Shown: positions 35,094 to 43,477 of the stretch, in pieces | Numbering within the stretch: position 1 is the first letter of the stretch | Layout of the letters: each line of letters begins with the position of its first letter | Source of the DNA: Acetomicrobium flavidum | Lineage (GTDB): Bacteria; Synergistota; Synergistia; Synergistales; Acetomicrobiaceae | DNA: 64,000 bases | Direction of reading: 5' to 3' | NCBI RefSeq assembly: GCF_900129645.1 | Contig: NZ_FSQZ01000001.1 | Span: 1,178,001 to 1,242,000 of the forward strand | Program-made: the position numbers and the translations under genes | Notes under the pieces: generated by a model | Databases searched by the model: none | The model's input: only the letters and a program-made list of their open reading frames with translations | What the model was told of the DNA's origin: nothing

Positions 35094-38000
35094 CTATCCC
35101 TCCACGCCTGCAAACATTTTTGCCTTGAACACACCTTCCAGCGCCTGAGCACCGGGGATGAGCGAATCGCCGTTGACATAGATAACGTCCGCACCCTCGG
35201 TAAATTTGTGCTTGGCCACAAAGTCACGGTCGCGTTTGTAATCTTCCTCTGTCCAACCTGCGGTTTCGCGCCAGATGACCACGGTGCGCTTGCCCTCGCG
35301 CGTCGCGCCGCGATAAATCAGGTAGTAACGGCCGTTATTGTCCAGCAACTGCCGCTTTGCCACGTCCAGCCCGATGAGATAGTTGAAGGTCTCGGGAAGG
35401 TCCACTTTCTGGACACGAGTCTCGCCATCGCGGTATATGTGCAAGCAGTAGTCAAAGGGCTTGCTAATTTTTTCCACATTCAGCAGGGTTTCGCTTTTGC
35501 GTGCCTCCCAACGAAGCATGTACTTCAGCAGGTAGTCCTCGAATCGCATTGCCACCTGCCCACCGCTTTCGTCGAAGGATAGATTGTTGAGGGCGTCTTC
35601 GTAAGATTCCAGGCGTATTACCTTGATGATACGCGGACCCCGCTCGGCTTCTTCTGCCGTAGCCACGCGTTTGGGCTTGCCGTCCTTCCATTCCGGCGAG
35701 AAGGTGACTTTCTTTAAGCGCGGCAGTAGAACGGTATCAAAGTAATCCGCCATCTCCACCAGGATGAACTTGCGCCGCCCGCCGTCCTCGCGGTTAAGAT
35801 TGATGACCGCGTGGCCGGTGGTGCCGGAGCCGGCGAAGTAGTCGAGGATTAGGTCACTATCTTCAGGGGCTGCTGCAGCTACCAGTTCTTCATAAAGAGA
35901 GACAGGATGGCAATAAGGGAAATCTAGCCCCAGGGGTTCCAAGTCTCCTTTTCCTCTCTTTGCATCCTGTATAACCGAGCGCATCTGCATCTGGGAATCC
36001 TGAGTTAAGAAGCGTTTTTGTCGAGGCTGGGTTGTCTCATCCGGGCCAAAGAGTATTTCTCCTCGTTCGACCATTGCCCGGAGGGTTTCTGGTGTGCGGG
36101 AGAACCCATTGGGAGGAACCGGACACGGCTTACCTGTAATTGGATGAATTAGTGGTTGAAAAAACTTAGGGTCTGTACGAGGCTCTGGTGCTCTCAAGCT
36201 TACACTTTGGTAAATCCTTCCCTGCTCATCAAGGTAGCAATAGGCTTTTTCACCACCAGTAAGTCTTGGATTCTTCCGCACCCACTCTGTATATTCCCGG
36301 CGAGCTTCGTCTGTGACTCCACCATGCTTCGCGATGATTGATTGTGCTGTGCGCAGCATTGCTTGGATGCTGACATTTCGCTGATAAATGGATCTATTGA
36401 TTGCGGATCTCCAGATAATGTATTCATGTTGAGTAGCAATGCCACGTCCTGCAGTCATCGGATTGCGTTTGTCCCAAATAACCGTACCAGCGTCAGGAAT
36501 TCCAGAACAATCAAAGAGAAGCCCAAGCCGTTCAAACTCATTTTCATCAATATGGCAGAGAAAATGACCTTCATCCGTCAACAGCGTGCTAGCAATTGAT
36601 AGCCGATCCCACATCATTGCCAACCAACTTGAGTGCTGATAATCATTCTTGTAGAGGAATCCACTCGTCGCGGTATTGTACGGTGGATCAATATGAATAC
36701 ACTTCACCTGCTCACGATACTTCTCCTGGAGCAGGTTGAGCGCCTGCCAGTTTTCGGAGTGTACCAAGAGACCATCAGTCATCTCATCCAAATCGTCAAA
36801 ACTCGCCAACAGGCGGTTGGTGAAATCTGGAGTAAAGTGACGGGTATCCAGCGGCAGGGAAGGATGGGTCTTCAGGAACACCACTCTGCCCTCCGGTGTT
36901 ACCCGGTCCCCTGAAAACATGTCCTGGGGCAGGGCATCCAACCGCAGCATCTCCTCCCATTCCTTCCACTGGGCGTCACAGACGGCAATCTCTTCATAGA
37001 ACGCTTCCGGAATATTGCCCACGGCGACGACGCAAAAAGTCTCGGTGATGAATTTCTTCTTTTCCCAGAGCATTTTCTGGAAGTTTTCTATCTGTGCCAG
37101 GAACTCAATGATGATTAGGCCGATGCGCTTGATCAGACGCATGAGTTGGAACCAACCCTCGGCCAGCCCCTCGCCCGCGGCTTCCATCTCCTCCAAGTTG
37201 AGCACCTCGTTTTTCAGGTAAAAGTCCAGTTCCCGCGATAAGAAGCCTTTTAAATCCTTGTGGATGAAAAAGTCGCTGGTGTTGCGCCGGGTGTACTGGC
37301 GCAGGTGGTGTTCCAGCAGGGTTACTGCCGTCCCGTCGGTGCGGTGCTTTTCGGCAATCAATGCTGCCAAAGCCTCAGGGGCGTTCTTGAGCAGACGCTT
37401 TGAAATCTTTTCCAGCGCTTCGGCAATAATGGCCTCCTGCTGGTTCCTCTTGCCGTAGGTATTCTGCTCTTCCTGGTTAAGCGGGCGGAACTCGAAGGGA
37501 ATGGTAAGGGTGCTTGCGCTGGCGTCCCAGGTGATTTCGTCCAATCTCGGTAGAAAGAAGCGCTTTTCACCCTTGATGTTATTCTGTTCCACGTCGGCAG
37601 TCTTTAGCTTGAAGTGTACAGTCACGCCATTGGGAGCCTTCCATGTATAATCTGTGAAGTGCTCACCGGTCTTGACGTAATACTGGTCGTGGTTGGCCCA
37701 GTAGAGATAGACTTCCTCACCATTGTAGGGAATGGCATAGCGTTCCTTTTTGGAGTAACGGCGCTTGGAAATGAAGTCGCCGTCCTGCCAGTAGCGGCTG
37801 AAAAAGGAATAAAGATGGTTGTAGATAGCCGTCTCCAGAGCATGACGGCCCTTTGCGTATCTAGCCCGTTCCTGCGCAACAAGATATTCTCTTCCTGCCT
37901 TTGTCTCACGGTATTTCTCGGCTAAGTTGCCATCAGCATCGAGGGCATCTTCGCCCAGCGCTTCCAGCACCTTTTTCCGGGCAGCATCCAGCTCTTGTGT

Positions 38001-38195
38001 AGCTTGACTTTGCGCAGCCAGTGCCCCCTTGTTTAGCTCATCGTTCACCAAGCGCGGCAGGTCCTCGGAGATAAAGCGCTCGATGATTGCCCGCTTGAAG
38101 TTCATGATGCGATAGATGCCAAAATCCAGGTCAGCGCAATCAAATTGAAATAGCTCACGCAGAAGTTGTTGGAATTTTGTCTGAGGAGTGCTCAT
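35094..38195 (-). CDS. Type III-like DNA adenine methyltransferase (Mod), beta class, large
   Basis: A 1033-residue methyltransferase. Motif IV DPPYN at about 503-507 comes before the AdoMet motif I DYFAGSGTTGHA at about 783-794, the beta-class order of N6-adenine methylases. The C-terminus (ADVIYVNGDSLIPGAQALE) is typical of Mod subunits. The roughly 480-residue N-terminal extension makes it much larger than classical EcoP1I Mod (about 650), as in the 'mod' of many Synergistota/Chloroflexi-type systems. The insertion between the two motifs carries the target recognition domain. It leads the operon mod-DUF262/HNH-res. Confidence 0.88.
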   Translation of the reverse strand: MSTPQTKFQQLLRELFQFDCADLDFGIYRIMNFKRAIIERFISEDLPRLVNDELNKGALAAQSQATQELDAARKKVLEALGEDALDADGNLAEKYRETKAGREYLVAQERARYAKGRHALETAIYNHLYSFFSRYWQDGDFISKRRYSKKERYAIPYNGEEVYLYWANHDQYYVKTGEHFTDYTWKAPNGVTVHFKLKTADVEQNNIKGEKRFFLPRLDEITWDASASTLTIPFEFRPLNQEEQNTYGKRNQQEAIIAEALEKISKRLLKNAPEALAALIAEKHRTDGTAVTLLEHHLRQYTRRNTSDFFIHKDLKGFLSRELDFYLKNEVLNLEEMEAAGEGLAEGWFQLMRLIKRIGLIIIEFLAQIENFQKMLWEKKKFITETFCVVAVGNIPEAFYEEIAVCDAQWKEWEEMLRLDALPQDMFSGDRVTPEGRVVFLKTHPSLPLDTRHFTPDFTNRLLASFDDLDEMTDGLLVHSENWQALNLLQEKYREQVKCIHIDPPYNTATSGFLYKNDYQHSSWLAMMWDRLSIASTLLTDEGHFLCHIDENEFERLGLLFDCSGIPDAGTVIWDKRNPMTAGRGIATQHEYIIWRSAINRSIYQRNVSIQAMLRTAQSIIAKHGGVTDEARREYTEWVRKNPRLTGGEKAYCYLDEQGRIYQSVSLRAPEPRTDPKFFQPLIHPITGKPCPVPPNGFSRTPETLRAMVERGEILFGPDETTQPRQKRFLTQDSQMQMRSVIQDAKRGKGDLEPLGLDFPYCHPVSLYEELVAAAAPEDSDLILDYFAGSGTTGHAVINLNREDGGRRKFILVEMADYFDTVLLPRLKKVTFSPEWKDGKPKRVATAEEAERGPRIIKVIRLESYEDALNNLSFDESGGQVAMRFEDYLLKYMLRWEARKSETLLNVEKISKPFDYCLHIYRDGETRVQKVDLPETFNYLIGLDVAKRQLLDNNGRYYLIYRGATREGKRTVVIWRETAGWTEEDYKRDRDFVAKHKFTEGADVIYVNGDSLIPGAQALEGVFKAKMFAGVEG

Positions 38196-38587
38196 CGCTG
38201 TTCACCTTGCCTTTCCTTCTTCCTTTTCTTGACTTCTCCCGGCCTTTCTCCACCAGGCCCGGGATGATGGGCACAACGAAAACCTATTTAGACGATTTTC
38301 AAAGCATCCTGCCCGTAGCCTTACCCTCAATAGTCATTATCAAGACCAATAGGATGGCTGCATTACCAATACGTGTCTTACTTACCCCCCTATGTTTTTC
38401 CCCTTACTCTCTCGGGGAAGAAACCGCATCAGGCCTTTAACTATTACCATTTCCATTTATAGCTGTAACATCGTCGTTACCAATATGCTCGTTATAATAT
38501 TCTACATCGATATTCAATTTCATTCCAAAGAATAGAATGAAGAGCAGCAGCATGTGCAATCCCTTGTCTAACTTTGTCGTTAGCGTA
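38196..38587. other. Non-coding stretch upstream of mod
   Basis: No convincing gene in either strand. It must contain the promoter of the restriction-modification operon (minus strand), but I see no clear -35/-10 pair. A GC-rich imperfect hairpin CCCGGCCT/AGGCCCGGG lies at about 38238-38263. The right edge is the insertion sequence end. Confidence 0.5.
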
Positions 38588-40145
38588 AAGTTTTGGTAGG
38601 CGGTGGCAGGAAAAACGCGTGTGGAGATAAAAATAGAGACCTCGCACCAACAGATAGACAGAAAGGAGCGAGGTCTCATGAAGAGCGAGGCGTAGACATC
38701 GCCCTCAACCCTAGTGTACTGGATTTTGTAGAGGATATCAAGACTTTGGAGCAAGCCTGTTTGGCTGTAGCACGCCATTTGTTTGTTGCATTGATAGAGG
38801 CCCTTGATGACGCCTTATTGGCGCAAAAACCCAAACACTACAAATGCGTGGGTAAGAGGCGTAGGACGCTTTCCACACTGATAGGAGACATTGTGATACA
38901 CCGTCGCCTATACGTTCATGCCTCAAAGAAGCGAGGCAAGAAGAAAGGCAGTAAAGCTCGTTTTCTGCTGAACGAGAGACTGAATATCCAACCTCGCCGG
39001 CGTGTAACCCACGGATTATTGCGACTTATAGTGTCGGCTGCTACGCGCCTAAGTTTTCGAGAAGTATCGGAGATGCTCGAGGAAGCCGGTTTCCCAAGGA
39101 TTAGCCATACCACCATTCACAATGAGGTTCGCCGATATGGTGAATTACAAAGCCAAGTGCTGCAGCAATCAAAAGAGCTGTTATTTGTAGCTGGTCAGAG
39201 AGTGGAGAACGTCGAGCTAAGAAAGGTGCCCGTGCTGTTCATTGAAGCAGATGGCATTATAGTTAACTGTCAGGGCGCAGACACCACGAAACTAGAACTG
39301 AAACTGGCTGCGATTCATGAGGGCTGGGAAGAATTGGGTAAGCGGCGCAAGTTAAAGAAAGCGACAACTGTGATAGGCCTGTTTAATGGTGGAGACGATT
39401 TTTGGGAGACGGTTACAGCACAGCTGATGAAAACATACGACCTAACGGATACTCAGATTGTTATTAACGGAGATGGAGCGGACTGGATACAGAAGACAGC
39501 TAAGGATTATTTTGCTGATGCTATAGTCCAACTTGATAGGTACCATCTCATCAGGGACCTTCGTCTTGCGGTAGGTCAAAAGGCTGCTAATGATTTGTTG
39601 GCACAACTAGATAGGGGAGATGTAACCGTATTCGTAGATACTCTTGAGGCGATGGCTCCGAGGATTCCGGAAAAACGTCGAGAGGTTTACGGGAAACTAC
39701 TCAATCTATTTAAGAAGTATCCAGAGCATTTGTTGGACTACCGTCACCGCCTAGGCAATGAGTATGAGGGAATAAGGCTTCACGGGATGGGTGCAGCAGA
39801 AACAATGGTTGACAAGAAGGTAGCAAACCGCATGAAGAAACGAGGCATGCTGTGGAGCCGTATTGGCGCTTGTGCAATGGCATCGCTGCTAATGCTTCGC
39901 AGCAACGATCAACTATTCCAATGGCTAGACCGTCATCCCGAGAATGATGTTCTTAATCCTGTTCCCAGGTTGCGCCAGCAAGTGATAACTAGCGGCCATG
40001 AAGCACCAGGTGAATGGCTGAGAGTAGCAATGCCTAGCTTAGGGTACTCTACGAAACCCTGGGTGATAGCTCTACGGAACCTCAGCGGCTTCAGCACAGC
40101 TTTATGAACACCAATTGTGGCGAGGTCTCTCGCCTACTAAAGCTT
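38588..40145 (+). mobile_element. ISLre2-family insertion sequence
   Basis: Length 1,558 bp. Ends are 15-bp inverted repeats matching at 13 positions: AAGTTTTGGTAGGCG (38588-38602) and the complement of 40131-40145 (AAGCTTTAGTAGGCG). It encodes an ISLre2/UPF0236-type transposase. A subterminal sequence GCGAGGTCTC occurs at 38668 and again near the right end at 40121, and its complement at 38636. No clean target duplication is visible: the left flank ends GCGTA and the right flank has GCGTA three bases in. Confidence 0.8.
38593..40107 (+). CDS. ISLre2 family transposase, start region disturbed
   Basis: About 470 residues from ALNPSVLDFVEDIKTLE onwards match ISLre2/UPF0236 transposases. The catalytic-core-like segments FIEADGI, VINGDGADWI and LDRYHLIRDL are present, as is the C-terminal basic region. 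The frame nominally opens at TTG 38593 inside the terminal repeat, which cannot be the real start. The ATG at 38678, with AAAGGAG in front, is in another frame and stops after five codons. One base seems to be missing between the start and the body, or an unusual start is used. The hairpin 38636-38677 covers this ribosome binding site. Confidence 0.7.
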   Translation: MVGGGRKNACGDKNRDLAPTDRQKGARSHEERGVDIALNPSVLDFVEDIKTLEQACLAVARHLFVALIEALDDALLAQKPKHYKCVGKRRRTLSTLIGDIVIHRRLYVHASKKRGKKKGSKARFLLNERLNIQPRRRVTHGLLRLIVSAATRLSFREVSEMLEEAGFPRISHTTIHNEVRRYGELQSQVLQQSKELLFVAGQRVENVELRKVPVLFIEADGIIVNCQGADTTKLELKLAAIHEGWEELGKRRKLKKATTVIGLFNGGDDFWETVTAQLMKTYDLTDTQIVINGDGADWIQKTAKDYFADAIVQLDRYHLIRDLRLAVGQKAANDLLAQLDRGDVTVFVDTLEAMAPRIPEKRREVYGKLLNLFKKYPEHLLDYRHRLGNEYEGIRLHGMGAAETMVDKKVANRMKKRGMLWSRIGACAMASLLMLRSNDQLFQWLDRHPENDVLNPVPRLRQQVITSGHEAPGEWLRVAMPSLGYSTKPWVIALRNLSGFSTAL

Positions 40146-40428
40146 GACGCGTACGCATAGCGTGGAAGAGTGGCTAAACCTTTGCCGGCAGGGTAAAGTA
40201 AAAACCTACATTCGGGGAAATGACCCTAACCTTGACGATGCCTGGCGGCAGTATGAGGAAGAAAAAGAGATAATCCAGGATTGGGCAAAGAAATCCGCTA
40301 CACGGAAGAAGGTTTGTGGCGAAACGTTACCCTTACCGGAAGTTGCAAAACATTACAGCCAGGCCCGGCTACGGGAAATAGTTTCAGCTGCCCACCCGGA
40401 GGCGGCAAATGCAGTATTTGGACATTAA
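40144..40428 (+). CDS. Small protein adjoining the insertion sequence, possibly 5'-truncated
   Basis: About 94 residues, charged, with no recognised domain (contains EEWLNLCRQGKVKTYIRGNDPN). The frame opens exactly at the right end of the insertion sequence (TTG at 40144) without a ribosome binding site, so the element probably cut off its beginning. The left flank of the insertion sequence shows no obvious matching N-terminal part. Confidence 0.4.
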   Translation: MTRTHSVEEWLNLCRQGKVKTYIRGNDPNLDDAWRQYEEEKEIIQDWAKKSATRKKVCGETLPLPEVAKHYSQARLREIVSAAHPEAANAVFGH

Positions 40429-40460
40429 TGAAATGAAAGAGTGTGAATAGCATGGAAAAA

Positions 40461-40486
40461 GCACCTACTCCACCTGGAGTAGGTGC
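40461..40486 (-). terminator. Hairpin with minus-strand T-run
   Basis: Perfect 11-bp stem GCACCTACTCC/GGAGTAGGTGC around ACCT. On the minus strand it is followed by TTTTTCC, so it may stop antisense transcription. On the plus strand it is simply a structured leader before the small genes. Confidence 0.5.
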
Positions 40487-40557
40487 CTCCATTAAAGGAG
40501 GCGGACAAGAAAAGGTATAATATAGTTAGAAAGCGAAAAGTTGAACGAGGTGATACA

Positions 40558-40725
40558 ATGCCCGAGGATAAATTCAGATGGAAGAAAGGCGAGGTCATAG
40601 CTGAAATGTCGCAGTGTGCGTATTGCAAGAACGCCTTGGATTATGCTACCTGCGCAGAATTCGGGACAAAACCTAAAAAATACCGCTACAACGAAGAACC
40701 TTGTCCAAAACGAATACCCGAATGA
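40558..40725 (+). CDS. Small cysteine-rich protein
   Basis: A 55-residue protein with CAYCKN, then C at ATCAEF and C at EPCPK: four cysteines that could bind one zinc. The C-terminal half is rich in Tyr, Lys and Pro. The ATG at 40558 follows GAGGTGA. Similar small zinc-ribbon-like proteins of unknown role are common in mobile elements of Firmicutes. A second small gene follows 14 bp later. Confidence 0.55.
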   Translation: MPEDKFRWKKGEVIAEMSQCAYCKNALDYATCAEFGTKPKKYRYNEEPCPKRIPE

Positions 40726-40739
40726 AAGGAAGGAGGGCA

Positions 40740-40916
40740 ATGGAAGAGAAACAAAATCAAAACCAGCCAATTCAGGTTTACGAAAATCCTACCTCAAAGC
40801 GAATTGAGATTCATTCCAGACATCACAAGTTAGTCGTGAGAGATATGAAAACTGGGAGAAATGAATTGGAAAGAACCTTGCCCCTATTTATACTACCAAA
40901 TTGTACTTTGTACTAG
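40740..40916 (+). CDS. Small hypothetical protein
   Basis: A 58-residue, basic and Gln/Asn-rich protein; no family recognised. The strong site AAGGAGGG lies 3-10 nt before ATG 40740, so it is probably translated. It is likely cotranscribed with the Cys-rich gene before it. No transmembrane segment is seen. Confidence 0.5.
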   Translation: MEEKQNQNQPIQVYENPTSKRIEIHSRHHKLVVRDMKTGRNELERTLPLFILPNCTLY

Positions 40917-40976
40917 CCGAAAACGTTTTGAACAAAACGATCATATAAATTATTGAATCTATTACTGAAAAAAGGC

Positions 40977-41005
40977 TTGACTTTCTCTTTCTTTTCCTTT
41001 ATAAT
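40977..41005 (+). promoter_or_regulatory. Promoter of the serine recombinase genes
   Basis: TTGACT (40977-40982) and TATAAT (41000-41005) lie 17 bp apart, close to the ideal housekeeping promoter. The first recombinase ATG is about 50 bp downstream. Both recombinase genes are in line behind it. Confidence 0.8.
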
Positions 41006-41058
41006 TAAATTAAAAAATCCTAATTATGTCAAAAAAGGAAGATGAAAGGGGGGTTAAT

Positions 41059-41727
41059 ATGCCTACTACCAAGATTAAGACGAAGGCTCACCCGAGGCTA
41101 AGGCAATTTAGAATTTACGGCTACTTAAGAGTTTCAACGATTGACCAGGACACGGAAAAAAATAAGGCTGATATATTATCCTTTGCCAATTCAAAGGGAT
41201 TCTTGGGGCAGGTTGAATTTGTGGAGGAGAAAATCTCAGGCTTAAAATCCTGGAAAAAAAGAAAGTTGAAAGATTTGGTAGAATCAATGTCAGAGGGTGA
41301 CATCCTTATTGTCCCTGAATTGTCCAGGCTAGGACGTTCCCTAGTTGAGGTTTTAGAAGTCTTAAACGAATTAAAGGATAAAGGAGTTAAAGTTTTTTCT
41401 GTCAAAGAAAACTTCCAGCTAAACGGGGACGATATACAATCAAAAGTTATGCGGACAATGTTAGGTCTGTTTGCTGAAATAGAAAGGGATTTAATATCTG
41501 CAAGGACAAAGGAAGGACTGGCCGCAGCTAAAGCATCTGGAAAACGGCTAGGCAGGCCCAAAGGCCCTGGCAAGTCAAAGCTGGATAAGTTCAAGCCGGA
41601 AATCGTTGCATTGCTAAAGAACGGCTCAAAAAAGATTTTCATAGCAGAACGCTATGGCGTTACCCCGGCTACCCTGACTAACTGGCTGAAGAGGCACGGC
41701 CTGGACAAATTGACGCCTACACCGTAA
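41059..41727 (+). CDS. Small serine recombinase (resolvase/invertase family)
   Basis: A 222-residue recombinase. The catalytic Ser is near residue 26 in YGYLRVSTIDQD. The conserved ELSRLGRSLVEVLEVL and the E-helix (LGLFAEIERDLISARTKEGL) are present, and a C-terminal helix-turn-helix (IAERYGVTPATLTNWLKRHG) binds DNA. ATG 41059 follows AAAGGGGGG; the earlier ATG at 41026 lacks a site. It lies 19 bp before the large recombinase gene. It may resolve element dimers or assist regulation of the large recombinase. Confidence 0.88.
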   Translation: MPTTKIKTKAHPRLRQFRIYGYLRVSTIDQDTEKNKADILSFANSKGFLGQVEFVEEKISGLKSWKKRKLKDLVESMSEGDILIVPELSRLGRSLVEVLEVLNELKDKGVKVFSVKENFQLNGDDIQSKVMRTMLGLFAEIERDLISARTKEGLAAAKASGKRLGRPKGPGKSKLDKFKPEIVALLKNGSKKIFIAERYGVTPATLTNWLKRHGLDKLTPTP

Positions 41728-41746
41728 GGAAGGAGGGAAAATAACG

Positions 41747-43435
41747 GTGCAACCACGGGCTTTCAGTTATATCCGTTTCTCCTCTCCAGAGCAAGAAAAA
41801 GGTGATTCCTTACGGCGTCAAATTCAGTTATCCGAAGAATACTGCAAACAGCATGGCCTTATCCTAGACGATACATTAAAACTAACTGATAAAGGACTAT
41901 CTGCTTATAAAGGGCATCATCGCACTAAAGGGGCATTAGGGGAATTCCTCAGATTGGTGGAAGAAGGGAAAATCCCTCCAGGTTCGGTTCTGCTAGTAGA
42001 AAACCTGGACAGGCTTTCTAGGGAGCAAATCCTTGATGCACTTAATCAGTTTACAAGTATCATTAAAGCAGGAATTAAAATCGTAACACTGCAAGACGGG
42101 ATGGAATATGACCAGGAAAGCATTAATCAGAACTGGGCACAGCTTATAATTTCTATCACTTATATGGCCCGGGCACACGATGAATCAGAAACCAAGTCTA
42201 AACGTATATCAGCCGTTTGGGAGAACAAAAGGAGTAAAGCCGGCAATGGAGGCAAAAAGCTGACCGCAAAAGCCCCAGCGTGGCTAAAACTTTCTCAAGA
42301 CAGAACTAAATTTATCTTAATCCCTGAAGCAGCCAAAGCAGTTGAATTGATTTACCGTAAGAAACTGGCCGGTAAAGGGACGGGAAGAATTGAGAGAGAG
42401 CTTAACGAAGACCCAAATGTCTGGAAACCACCGAAAACAGGCCGTAATAAAACCGGGGGCTGGAGAAAAAGCTACATCACTAAAATTCTAAGGACCAAGG
42501 CTGTTATTGGGGAATTCCAGCCACATAAATTAGTTGATGGCAAGAGGCAACCCATAGGCGACCCAATACCGGATTATTTTCCACCAGTCATTGATAAGGA
42601 ATTGTTTTACCAGGTGCAGGCTCAATTACAAGCTAATGCAGAGAAAAAAGGCAATGCTGGAGGCAGGACGGGTAAAGTCTCAAACCTTTTCACCCATGTC
42701 ATTAAATGCGGTTTATGCGGTTATCCCATGCATTTTATAAACAAAGGCAAACCGCCAAAAAGCAGGAAATACCTAGTCTGTGATGCTTCTAGGCGGTTGA
42801 AAACCTGTACTGCTAAACCTATTCGATATGAGGAATTTGAGCAATTATTTTTTGATAACTTCGAGGAACTGGACATCAGCCAGCTAATACCGGGGGAAGA
42901 TGAAACCCAGGCCAGAATAAATGAGTTAGAAAAACTTCTAACAGTTAATAGGCAGAGGCTGCTTGAAATTGACAGTAAAGTGGAGAACTTCTCCGACACC
43001 ATCGGACGAACAAAGGACAGCAGAATCAGGGAACAGCTTGAAAAGAAGCTATCCCAGGCCTTTGATGATAAAGAAAGGTTAGAGAGCGAGAATAAGAAAT
43101 TTGAACGGGAAATAACGGAATTACGGCAACAAAAGGCCGGGCTGGAAAAAGACATTGAACAGGCTAAAGAAATATATCAGTTATTAAATTCCGCCCAAGG
43201 TGAGACAGAGCGAATTGAACTACGCTTGCGCTTGCGCCAGCAGATTCAGAAATCTATTGAATGGATTAAAATTTATCCGCTTCAGGAACCTTATCAGGAA
43301 ATACAGGAAACCGAAGAACCCGGCATTGTTAAGATTATGAAAAGCAAATATATTGACAAGGTGCGAATTAAGTTTCGGGGAAGCCGAGACCTCCGGGTGC
43401 TATACCTAAAGAACCATGCAGAACTGAGCGAATAG
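41747..43435 (+). CDS. Large serine recombinase (integrase of the element)
   Basis: A 562-residue protein in the usual order. The catalytic resolvase domain has Ser near 12 in YIRFSSPEQEKGDSLRRQ and VENLDRLSREQ. A recombinase domain follows (about 160-270). Then comes a zinc ribbon with CGLCG and later cysteines in YLVCD and KTC (about 325-365), and a long coiled coil (about 385-490) of the kind that controls directionality. GTG 41747 has AAGGAGGG 10 nt upstream. The gene ends 37 bp from the right attachment core, the usual place for an integrase, and very probably catalyses insertion into the radical SAM gene. Confidence 0.92.
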   Translation: MQPRAFSYIRFSSPEQEKGDSLRRQIQLSEEYCKQHGLILDDTLKLTDKGLSAYKGHHRTKGALGEFLRLVEEGKIPPGSVLLVENLDRLSREQILDALNQFTSIIKAGIKIVTLQDGMEYDQESINQNWAQLIISITYMARAHDESETKSKRISAVWENKRSKAGNGGKKLTAKAPAWLKLSQDRTKFILIPEAAKAVELIYRKKLAGKGTGRIERELNEDPNVWKPPKTGRNKTGGWRKSYITKILRTKAVIGEFQPHKLVDGKRQPIGDPIPDYFPPVIDKELFYQVQAQLQANAEKKGNAGGRTGKVSNLFTHVIKCGLCGYPMHFINKGKPPKSRKYLVCDASRRLKTCTAKPIRYEEFEQLFFDNFEELDISQLIPGEDETQARINELEKLLTVNRQRLLEIDSKVENFSDTIGRTKDSRIREQLEKKLSQAFDDKERLESENKKFEREITELRQQKAGLEKDIEQAKEIYQLLNSAQGETERIELRLRLRQQIQKSIEWIKIYPLQEPYQEIQETEEPGIVKIMKSKYIDKVRIKFRGSRDLRVLYLKNHAELSE

Positions 43436-43437
43436 CA

Positions 43438-43477
43438 TAAAACCGTTTATGCTTAAAACCGTTTATAATATTTTAAT
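43438..43477 (+). other. attR: right attP arm plus core TTAAT
   Basis: Two direct copies of TAAAACCGTTTAT (43438-43450, 43454-43466) precede the core TTAAT (43473-43477), after which host sequence ATTGTGGCAAC resumes. Joined to the left end, TAAAACC-3-TATAA-10-TTATA-3-GGTTTTA gives a symmetric attP of 40 bp centred on the TT of the core. Confidence 0.82.

Larger units (their letters stand above)
27419..43477. mobile_element. Integrated 16-kb element (large serine recombinase, Rep/iteron module, restriction-modification cargo)
   Basis: The element is bounded by the shared core TTAAT at 27419-27423 and 43473-43477 and inserted in a radical SAM gene whose two halves lie immediately outside. It contains a replication-like module with iterons, a truncated tyrosine recombinase, a mod/DUF262-HNH/res operon, an ISLre2-type insertion sequence, small proteins, and two serine recombinases next to the right end. 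The rep module suggests that the excised circle may replicate, that is, an integrative plasmid. No conjugation genes are seen, so spread would need help. Confidence 0.88.

Noticed and set aside
38437-38778. 113-codon minus-strand frame and 38177-38440 plus-strand frame
   Set aside because: They cross the insertion sequence end or the mod start, have no ribosome site and show no family resemblance.
38579-40160. Target-site duplication of the insertion sequence
   Set aside because: Only GCGTA is shared between flanks, and it is offset by three bases from the right inverted repeat. I therefore do not claim a duplication.
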